Shown piece by piece: positions 1 through 5,632 of a DNA stretch of 9,485 nt; position 1 is the stretch's first letter; every line of letters starts with the position of its first letter. The notes under the pieces were generated by a model. The model ran no database searches. It was not told where the DNA came from and saw nothing but the letters and a program-made list of their open reading frames with translations. The DNA is from Candidatus Brevefilum sp. (GTDB lineage Bacteria; Chloroflexota; Anaerolineae; Anaerolineales; Anaerolineaceae). Made by a program: the position numbers and the translations under genes. The stretch is taken from NCBI GenBank assembly GCA_007135845.1, contig SLIC01000024.1, positions 1-9,485 of the forward strand, in the 5' to 3' direction.

Positions 1-425
1 AGGTGATCGAAATAAATCTGAACGGCGTCTTTTACTGCATGCGGTATCAGATTCCCCAAATGCTGAAACAAGGCGGCGGTGTGATCATCAATATGTCATC
101 CATTTTGGGGACAGATGCCTTTGAAAAGACATCTGCATACACAGCCTCAAAGCATGGTGTGATCGGCTTGACGAAAACAGCTGCCCTGGATTATGCCAAA
201 CGGGGTATCCGTGTCAACTCGGTGGGTCCTGCTTTCATCAACACGCCGATGGTCACCGAAGGTTTCAGTGATGAGGAAATGCAGGGGATCATGGCGTTGC
301 ACGCGATGGGACGCCTGGGTGAACCCCAAGAGGTTGCTGACTTGGTGACCTTCCTGTGTTCTGATAAAGCGTCTTTTATGACGGGTGTTCACTACCTGGT
401 TGATGGCGGTTACACGGCCGGATAA
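1..425 (+). CDS. Short-chain dehydrogenase/reductase (SDR), C-terminal part, cut by window edge
   Basis: Classical SDR oxidoreductase, NAD(P)(H)-dependent, probably cytosolic; the substrate cannot be told from this part. The open frame continues to the left edge, so the Rossmann N-terminus with its glycine-rich TGxxxGxG motif is outside the window; the GTG at position 3 is internal, not the start. Counting from that codon, all four catalytic residues are visible: Asn5 (in EINLNGVF), Ser33 (in NMSSILG), Tyr46 and Lys50 (YTASK). These are followed by the usual RVNSVGPAFINTPM segment, which supports the nicotinamide, and by the C-terminal FLCSDKASFMTG and VDGGYTAG signature of the 3-oxoacyl-ACP reductase/glucose dehydrogenase-like group. 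The frame ends normally with TAA at 423-425. It faces the permease gene convergently, with a hairpin between them. The SDR family is near certain; the exact enzyme is not. Confidence 0.93.
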   Translation, partial: VIEINLNGVFYCMRYQIPQMLKQGGGVIINMSSILGTDAFEKTSAYTASKHGVIGLTKTAALDYAKRGIRVNSVGPAFINTPMVTEGFSDEEMQGIMALHAMGRLGEPQEVADLVTFLCSDKASFMTGVHYLVDGGYTAG

Positions 426-461
426 GCAGCAGGTGCAATTCAATCCATAAATTCAAAAGTT

Positions 462-495
462 GGGTTGGCGGTAATGATGTTTGATCCGCCAACCC
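462..495. terminator. 10-bp perfect inverted repeat, probable bidirectional terminator
   Basis: GGGTTGGCGG at 462-471 pairs perfectly with CCGCCAACCC at 486-495 across a 14-nt loop, giving a strong GC-rich stem. It lies 37 nt after the SDR stop and 81 nt beyond the permease stop, between convergent genes, which is where a shared terminator is expected. T-runs are short: TTTT at 503-506 on the + side, and CTTTTGAATTT on the - side. Termination is therefore inferred from position and stem strength. The first ten bases (TGGGTTGGCG) also occur at 5269-5278 inside the larger repeat element, so this may be a compact member of a dispersed repeat family. Confidence 0.5.
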
Positions 496-506
496 CTGTA
501 TGTTTT

Positions 507-538
507 GCTATGAGCCATCAGCTATGAGCCGTTAGCTA
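507..538. repeat. 14-bp tandem repeat, about 2.3 copies
   Basis: GCTATGAGCCATCA (507-520) is followed directly by GCTATGAGCCGTTA (521-534) and a partial GCTA (535-538). The two full units share 11 of 14 bases. It sits in the convergent spacer next to a C/T-rich tract (about 543-575) made of CCCGTC/GGTCTCC-like steps. No gene or RNA is suggested; it looks like minisatellite-type filler. Confidence 0.6.
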
Positions 539-575
539 AATACCCCCGTCCCCGGTCTCCCGTCTTCTGTCCCTC

Positions 576-3500
576 TCAATCATCACTCAATCGCGGGTTG
601 AGGATCCTTTCCAGGGCAAAGCCAAACAGTGAGAAGCCCAAGCCGGTCAACAGCAGCAAGGCGATCGGCTGCAGCATCCAGAAGCGGGAGCCAAATAGGC
701 CGCCGCGCATCGTTGCCTGGTAAATAACGGTGCCCCAGGTGGGGTAGAGCATGCGGATATTGAAGAACCCCAGTGTCGCTTCTAGGAAGACAAAAGCCGG
801 AATCAGGATCACCAGCTGAGGTACCAGCACTGGGATCAACCTGGGGACCATGTATCTTAAGATGATACGGGTGTTGTTCGAGCCGTAAGCTTTGGCTGCT
901 TCGATGTAGGGTGCGTCTTTGATCTGTAAAAATGCAGACCTGAAGTTCTTGGTTGGGGTGCCAAAGGCATTTAAGAACACATAGATGATCAAAATCGTCC
1001 ACACGCTGATGCCCAAAAAGGCATAGGCCATCACGGCGATGGCTAACACGGGCAGCACCAGGTTGACATCGATCAACCGCTGAACAAAATTATCGACCCA
1101 ACCGCCAAACCACACACCGCTGGCGGCCAGCGCCATGGAGATGATGGTGGTGAACAACGCGCCGCCTAAGCCGATCAGCAGGGCGAACGGCATGCCCCAT
1201 AAGAGGGGGACGATCAAATCACGGCGGTAAAAATCTGTGCCTGCCGGTCCGTAGACCTGCCCCAGCAGGACCAGTTCAGCATCGATATCGCTGTCTGCCT
1301 CGAACGTAAACCCATCAATGACCAGCTCATAGGTTCCCTGGACGAGGGCAGGCTGTGCCTGGTCCGGGTCAGCGAAGAGCAGGTAATGGGGAGGGTTTTG
1401 GGAGAGATCATTGATATTGAACCAGGCGGCCCAATTGGGATTGTCATTGACCCAACGGCGGTAGTTGATGCCAGTCTCCAGGTCATATCTTGTCAGGCTG
1501 GCAACCTCGGTTGTGCGTAACTCTAATTCGCGGCCATCCGGCGTTCGCCAGAAAATCTCGGCAAAGCCGCGTTTGGTGGCATAATTGCTGGATAGATAGA
1601 GTAAAAAATCGCTGGGGAATGCGGCGTAATCGTAATCAAACTCGAAAGTCAGCACCACATGGTTTAGTTCCTCGTTGATGGGGACGCTTTCATAGGTCCC
1701 ATCACCCTCTTCGCTATTAAAACTTAACGTAGAAAGGTAGTTGCCCCTTATGAATAAATTGGTCCAGGCTGGTTGGGCTAACTGGGGGGTTGTGGGTCTC
1801 CCGCTCAGGTGTGAGCGAGACCAATCATCGCCGATCTGTTCATAGGGCAAGAAAATGACGGCGTACAAAGAACCCACGATCAAGATGCCGATGATGATGA
1901 AGCCGATGATGGCCGATGGGTAGCGCACAACCTCAGTGAAGGCTCGCTTGAGCCACTTCCAAAATTTATATTCCCTATTCGTTGATCCAGAAGATCTTCC
2001 AGGGTTTGTTCCTGAAGTGCCAGGGTACCTTCGCCTATTCCCCGGTCCTGGATCATGGTTTAGATGGGGGTTGGCCTGTTTAGAAGCCTTTGATTTATCA
2101 GGTTTCAGGATTTGTTTAATAGCTGTTAGTGGTTTTTTCTTAAGCCGCTTGAGGCGCAAATGATTGCCCTGTTTGGATAATCTTATCCGGGGGTCAACAA
2201 TCACATAAGCCAGGTCGAGCAGCAGGACCACCACTCCCATCAGATAGGCAAACATCACCACCAGGGTGATGGAGATGACTAAATCACCGGGATAGGTGGT
2301 ATCACCCCACAGGTTGGGCAGCGCCCTGGTGACATACAGCCAACCAATGCCGGGCCAATTGAAAACGACTTCTAAAGCCAGGGTCATCTGCCAAAAGGTC
2401 ACAAACATCAGCGAGAAACTGGTGATCACATAGGGCAGGGTCGGTTTGAGAATGTAGTTCTTTTGCAGTTTGCGCTCTGACATGCCCATGGCTTTACCCA
2501 GATCAACATAATCTTCAGAAGAAAACGTGATAAAGAAGGTGCGCCAGGAATAGACCAGCGTGAAGAAGATTGACAAGAATATGGCAGACACCGGCAGGAT
2601 CATGTGCCGTCCCACGACCAGGATATACCCCCAGGGGGTTTCGGGCGGGAAGTTGCCGATCATGCGCCCGGTGGGCAGGATGCGCAGCTCTAAAGCGAAA
2701 ATGGTGATGAGCAGAATGCCATACACCCAGCTGGGGATCGATGATAATGCGGCAAAGAACGAGAACAATCTGTCATACCATTTGCCATAATTGCGTGACA
2801 TCCTGAGCGAGAGGGGCAGACCAATCAAAAACACGAGGAAGTAGGCAGTGCACACCAGCAGCAGTGTGTTGGGTAGGTAACTTAGTATTATATCGTTCAG
2901 ATCCAAGCCTGCTCTGGGTATGAAAAAGCCGCCCCATGGTAACGCTTCGCCGATGCGGATGGCACCCCAGTCAAAGGTCAGCGCATTTAGTGTCCATCTT
3001 AAGTGGCGCTGAAATCTGGGTAGTTCAATGCCTGTTGATTGGATCAATTCTTCTTCAAATGCCAAGTAATCATCGTGTGACGCGCCAGGATTTTCCCTGG
3101 AATACTGTGATAATGCCCGATCGACGTACCGTTCCATCAATACATCCAGTTGAGCTCGGTCGGTTGTGAAACCGGTGACCACATCGCGATTCATGATCTG
3201 GATGGTGGCGAAGGTGCCAATAAAGATGGTGATGGCAATCAACAAGGCTTTTTTGCCCATGTGGACAAAGCCGCGAAACAGCCCGTTCTCGTTCAACCGC
3301 GTAAACCAACTGCGGCGGGGCGTTGATAAATCATCCTGTTCAAGGGTTGATTGAAAAGCAATGTGATCTTTACTGACGATTTGTCCCGGTGCTTTTTGTG
3401 AAATGGTTACTGGTGCTGTATCTGAAAGGGGCTCCTCATCCTGTTCGTTCAGCCAGGCTATGGCTTTAATTACCCTGGGGTCGTTGGGAGCGATTTGATG

Positions 3501-3689
3501 GGCTTTTGAGACATAACCCTGGCGTTCTGCGGGATTCTCTGATAAGCCGGCCATGAACAACCAGCCCTCGAGGATTTCAGGGTGTCTGTTTACGAGATGT
3601 TGAGCAGTTCTTTTTGCTTGTGCTCGATCCCCCTCACGCAGGTGTTTCTTCACCAGTTCGATTAACGGCAATTTCTTCTCGTTGTGCAT
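576..3689 (-). CDS. Fused DppB-DppC-type ABC transporter permease with TPR-like N-terminus and extracytoplasmic insert
   Basis: This is the membrane channel of a peptide/nickel/oligosaccharide-type ABC importer, with both transmembrane subunits in one 1037-residue chain; each separate subunit is usually about 300-350 residues. Domains by residue: 1-83 two TPR-like helix pairs (cytosolic); 84-146 charged linker; 147-500 DppB-type half with a first membrane segment at 147-165, a 105-residue outer loop, then segments near 271-295, 308-332, 354-380, 420-445 and 470-497; 501-575 Lys-rich then Pro/Gly/Arg-rich linker; 591-614 first segment of the DppC-type half; about 615-822 outer insert rich in predicted beta strands; 825-1030 remaining segments. 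Each half has its own EAA loop for docking an ATPase: YVDLGKAMGMS at 394-404 and EAAKAYGSN at 930-938. Stops lie just upstream of the ATG, so the start is fixed, although no Shine-Dalgarno is seen. ATPase and binding-protein genes are absent from the window; the substrate is unknown. Confidence 0.9.
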   Translation of the reverse strand: MHNEKKLPLIELVKKHLREGDRAQAKRTAQHLVNRHPEILEGWLFMAGLSENPAERQGYVSKAHQIAPNDPRVIKAIAWLNEQDEEPLSDTAPVTISQKAPGQIVSKDHIAFQSTLEQDDLSTPRRSWFTRLNENGLFRGFVHMGKKALLIAITIFIGTFATIQIMNRDVVTGFTTDRAQLDVLMERYVDRALSQYSRENPGASHDDYLAFEEELIQSTGIELPRFQRHLRWTLNALTFDWGAIRIGEALPWGGFFIPRAGLDLNDIILSYLPNTLLLVCTAYFLVFLIGLPLSLRMSRNYGKWYDRLFSFFAALSSIPSWVYGILLITIFALELRILPTGRMIGNFPPETPWGYILVVGRHMILPVSAIFLSIFFTLVYSWRTFFITFSSEDYVDLGKAMGMSERKLQKNYILKPTLPYVITSFSLMFVTFWQMTLALEVVFNWPGIGWLYVTRALPNLWGDTTYPGDLVISITLVVMFAYLMGVVVLLLDLAYVIVDPRIRLSKQGNHLRLKRLKKKPLTAIKQILKPDKSKASKQANPHLNHDPGPGNRRRYPGTSGTNPGRSSGSTNREYKFWKWLKRAFTEVVRYPSAIIGFIIIGILIVGSLYAVIFLPYEQIGDDWSRSHLSGRPTTPQLAQPAWTNLFIRGNYLSTLSFNSEEGDGTYESVPINEELNHVVLTFEFDYDYAAFPSDFLLYLSSNYATKRGFAEIFWRTPDGRELELRTTEVASLTRYDLETGINYRRWVNDNPNWAAWFNINDLSQNPPHYLLFADPDQAQPALVQGTYELVIDGFTFEADSDIDAELVLLGQVYGPAGTDFYRRDLIVPLLWGMPFALLIGLGGALFTTIISMALAASGVWFGGWVDNFVQRLIDVNLVLPVLAIAVMAYAFLGISVWTILIIYVFLNAFGTPTKNFRSAFLQIKDAPYIEAAKAYGSNNTRIILRYMVPRLIPVLVPQLVILIPAFVFLEATLGFFNIRMLYPTWGTVIYQATMRGGLFGSRFWMLQPIALLLLTGLGFSLFGFALERILNPRLSDD

Positions 3690-4080
3690 TGATTATGTCT
3701 ATCTAAAGTAAAGGCAATATGCAATCTTTCACTCGCACCGAATGAGCGGTTTATTTTAGATCTTGAAAGTATTTTTCCTGATCATTGATTGCATCAGACC
3801 ATGCAAAGGTGGCATCTCCATATGCCTTCAATACTATACCAGAAAATGGTCTAATTTGAAATAGTCGTCTGGTATGGTTTTTGGTAGACATATGCTTGAC
3901 CCAGAGAAATGGATGGTTTAGCCAGGATTAGTTTATTGATCACAAAGTTATAGCCTGGAGGAGAAAAGGGACTTCGAAGATTGATTTTGATCAGATAGGA
4001 ACTGATCTTCTGGAAAAGATCTAAGAAATATATGTGGTTAAGGCATGGATTTTCAATAGAACAAGTCAATAACCTCAGAC
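3690..4080. other. AT-rich spacer upstream of the permease gene, with several inverted repeats
   Basis: No convincing gene lies in these 391 bases. What can be seen is a cluster of small inverted repeats. TTGCAT/ATGCAA is at 3789-3794 and 3801-3806. AGACCAT/ATGGTCT is at 3796-3802 and 3846-3852. ACTATACCAGA pairs with TCTGGTATGGT at 3833-3843 and 3868-3878 (one G-T pair) and is followed by a T-run on the + side. GATCAG/CTGATC is at 3989-3994 and 4002-4007, overlapping GATCTT/AAGATC at 4004-4009 and 4016-4021. The region should hold the permease promoter (read leftward) and the 3' end of the membrane-protein transcript, but no clear -35/-10 pair could be assigned. Confidence 0.45.
3833..3878. 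repeat. 11-bp inverted repeat with 24-nt loop (hairpin)
   Basis: ACTATACCAGA (3833-3843) and TCTGGTATGGT (3868-3878) form an 11-bp stem including one G-T pair. On the + strand the stem runs into TTTTT, like a terminator, but no + strand gene ends before it. On the - strand it lies between the end of the small membrane-protein gene and the start of the permease gene, so it may be a weak terminator without a U-tract or a regulatory hairpin in the permease leader. The role is not settled by the sequence. Confidence 0.4.
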
Positions 4081-4467
4081 CTAGTGCTTAACTATTGTGT
4101 GGAAAATGTAAATTAAAAAAGCAACCGCCGAAATGAGGGTTAATGTGGTTGGAAGTCTCAACCCAAGGGTTTGATGATGAATCAGGTCTGCATACACCAT
4201 CCAAGGCCAACCCATCAGCGTCAGCGGGTAACCGATGATGGGCGAAAAGACGATATCCTTGCCAGTTATCAGCATTAAGAAGAAACTTGAAACGTAATAA
4301 ACTGACCCGATAATAAGATATCCGAGGATTAGCCTGATTGTCCAGACCCGAATCTTTTGAAACCTCATCATATCGTCTCGAAATGAGTGTGGTGGGTTCT
4401 TAACCCGTTCTTTGGTTTGTTTCGTGTAGGCGGTGAGTAAAAAACTGGTGGTGAGAACCCAGTACAT
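4081..4467 (-). CDS. Small hypothetical membrane protein (128 aa)
   Basis: Not recognised. The 128-residue product is hydrophobic, with likely membrane segments near 43-66 (TIRLILGYLIIGSVYYVSSF) and 107-123 (TTLTLISAVAFLIYIFH). A shorter hydrophobic or amphipathic stretch is near 76-92 (SPIIGYPLTLMGWPWMVY). The first 16 residues are also hydrophobic. It starts 11 bp after the stop of the PHP-domain gene on the same strand, so it is probably co-transcribed with it. An in-frame TAA lies just upstream of the chosen ATG. The paired Met33/Met34 is an alternative start, preceded by a weak GAGA, which would give a 95-96 residue protein starting just before the first clear membrane helix. Base composition is more AT-rich than in the neighbouring genes. 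Coding status is likely from operon position and the membrane pattern; function is unknown. Confidence 0.55.
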   Translation of the reverse strand: MYWVLTTSFLLTAYTKQTKERVKNPPHSFRDDMMRFQKIRVWTIRLILGYLIIGSVYYVSSFFLMLITGKDIVFSPIIGYPLTLMGWPWMVYADLIHHQTLGLRLPTTLTLISAVAFLIYIFHTIVKH

Positions 4468-4478
4468 AACCAGAATGA

Positions 4479-5156
4479 TTATGGTTCTGTTATCAACTGT
4501 TTATAAAAAGCTGCGTAACGCGAAAACAGGTGGACAAACCACGATGATTTGCGGGTGTGAAGCCGGGCGGTTTTTAATGATTCCAGGAACCCCGGAGCTT
4601 CCGTAAACGGGTGCATTGTCAGCGAAGCACGTCCCACTTCTTTTAACGTATGCGCATCGGAACCGACCGTTTCTAACAGGTTGTGTTTCCTGGCAAAGGC
4701 CGCAGCTTGTTTGTTTGGCTGATTGGTCATGCACCGGGCATTGAAGGTTTCGATGGCGTCCACCAGGGGGATGATGGCTAAAAGTTGTTCACGAGTCCAT
4801 TGGGGGCCGCGCGTTGTGTCGAAGGGATGGGGGACGCTGATCACGGCGCCCTGGCTGCGCAGTCGCTCGATGGTTTCGACGGGTTCAAGTCCGCCTGGGA
4901 TATGCTCGGTCATAAAATATCCCAGCAGTTCGCCTTGGGTCGTGTGGATCTCTTCACCGACGATGACCCGTTCTGGTGCCAGGGCTTTGGCAGCCAAGGC
5001 ACCTTGGATTTCATTGTGATCCGTAACAGCAACCCGGTCAATGCCTACACGTTGACAGTGTTTGAGCAGCTTTTCAGGTTTGACGAGACAGTCCTTTGAT
5101 GCGTGGGTGTGGGTATGCAGCTCAACCCGCAGCCAGTTTTCCGGTACATTGTTCAT
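4479..5156 (-). CDS. PHP-domain metal-dependent phosphoesterase
   Basis: A 225-residue PHP (polymerase and histidinol phosphatase) domain protein, probably a cytosolic metal-dependent phosphoesterase, broadly like the TrpH/RNase AM group but shorter. Expected metal ligands are present, numbered from the chosen start: His14 and His16 in ELHTHTHASKD, Asp22, His47 in VTDHN, Glu69 in GEEI, His110 in VPHPFD, and Asp167 and His169 in GSDAHT. The GSDAHTLKEVG motif is typical of the C-terminal end of these small PHP proteins. A TTG 36 bp further upstream would add 12 residues (MIGTQSPAILLY). The ATG at 5154-5156 is preferred because a good promoter overlaps that extension and would place the transcript start at about this ATG. 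A small membrane-protein gene follows 11 bp downstream. Family assignment is firm; the substrate (nucleotide, oligonucleotide or sugar phosphate) is unknown. Confidence 0.9.
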   Translation of the reverse strand: MNNVPENWLRVELHTHTHASKDCLVKPEKLLKHCQRVGIDRVAVTDHNEIQGALAAKALAPERVIVGEEIHTTQGELLGYFMTEHIPGGLEPVETIERLRSQGAVISVPHPFDTTRGPQWTREQLLAIIPLVDAIETFNARCMTNQPNKQAAAFARKHNLLETVGSDAHTLKEVGRASLTMHPFTEAPGFLESLKTARLHTRKSSWFVHLFSRYAAFYKQLITEP

Positions 5157-5163
5157 ATAAAGA

Positions 5164-5192
5164 AGTATAGCCGGCGATTGTGTGCCAATCAA
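5164..5192 (-). promoter_or_regulatory. Sigma-70-type promoter for the PHP gene, probably giving a leaderless mRNA
   Basis: Read leftward on the - strand, TTGATT (5187-5192) is a -35 with 4 of 6 consensus bases. It is separated by exactly 17 bp from TATACT (5164-5169), a -10 with 5 of 6. Only 7 nt (5157-5163) lie between the -10 box and the ATG at 5154-5156, so transcription should begin at or within a base or two of the start codon. This agrees with the lack of any Shine-Dalgarno sequence before this ATG. Confidence 0.65.
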
Positions 5193-5262
5193 GACCAGAT
5201 GTTACATTATCCTGAATTAATTCTTCTCTTAGGTATTGGCAGAACCTATCTTTGAAAGTCCG

Positions 5263-5530
5263 GTAGGGTGGGTTGGCGAACTACATCCTATATTCATCAC
5301 TGTGCTGAACCCATTGGACTTTGCCGTAAATTAGAAATCAGGACCAACCCACCATTGAGAAAGATGCACATGGGTAAATCCTCCAAATGGGTAGTGGAAT
5401 ACCGTTAGCACATCCACATCACCCCAAATCCACTTCGGTGGTGGGTTGATCCAGAGTATGGTTGATGTTGAGAATAGTAAACACACATAAGGTTTAATCA
5501 TGCGAAAAACGCTCCCTCAACCCACCCTAC
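5263..5530. repeat. 268-bp element of concentric inverted repeats (MITE-like)
   Basis: GTAGGGTGGGTTG at 5263-5275 is the exact reverse complement of CAACCCACCCTAC at 5518-5530. Inside this, an 18-bp inverted repeat with three mismatches (two of them G-T pairs in RNA) lies at 5341-5358 and 5435-5452, built on the same CAACCCACC core. Both pairs are centred on the same point (5396.5), so the element is a nested palindrome with arms of about 65 unpaired bases between the two stems. There is no reading frame of note inside and no obvious target-site duplication. It fills the divergent gap between the PHP and tgt promoters. The nature (miniature transposable element, or a structured repeat of the REP/BIME kind) is inferred. 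Confidence 0.6.
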
Positions 5531-5588
5531 AAAAAAAATATCATCATGGCTTTTCTTGTACCTTTTGAGACTTTGCAATTGCCCTATC

Positions 5589-5615
5589 TTGCATCCCCCG
5601 AGCCTAAGGTATAAT
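5589..5615 (+). promoter_or_regulatory. Promoter of the tgt-uppP-lipoprotein unit
   Basis: A perfect -10 box TATAAT lies at 5610-5615, 17 nt before the tgt start codon. The best -35 candidate, TTGCAT at 5589-5594, has a short 15-bp spacer, so the -35 assignment is weak. Transcription would start near 5622 and give a leader of about 11 nt containing GGTGG (5624-5628), a usable Shine-Dalgarno-like sequence just before ATG 5633. The T-rich and A-rich tract upstream, beginning right after the repeat element (AAAAAAAA at 5531-5538), may help as an UP-like sequence. Confidence 0.5.
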
Positions 5616-5632
5616 CATTTCTCGGTGGAACA

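Noticed and set aside
583..1002. 139-codon frame in another phase of the permease strand
   Set aside because: Same strand as the permease but in a different frame; overlaps its conserved membrane core and shows no motif of its own.
1950..2180. Possibility that the dppB-dppC fusion is a sequencing or assembly artefact
   Set aside because: The frame is open across the joint with a plausible linker and no internal start for the second half. An artefact would need an exact in-frame error, although reads would be needed to exclude it fully.
3851..4069. 72-codon open frame on the - strand between the small membrane-protein gene and the permease
   Set aside because: No ribosome-binding site, no recognisable motif, and it lies over several inverted repeats in AT-rich spacer; most likely chance.
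4723..5099. Open frames of 98 and 104 codons antisense to the PHP gene
   Set aside because: Fully overlapped by the PHP domain with intact metal-ligand motifs; shadows.
5154..5192. TTG at 5190-5192 as the start of the PHP protein
   Set aside because: It would place the start codon inside the -35 box of a good promoter and lacks a Shine-Dalgarno; the ATG at 5154-5156 fits better.
5263..5530. CRISPR array or riboswitch in the tgt upstream region
   Set aside because: Repeats are inverted and concentric, not direct with regular spacers. The tgt -10 box lies downstream of the element, so it is not in the tgt leader and cannot be a preQ1 switch for it.
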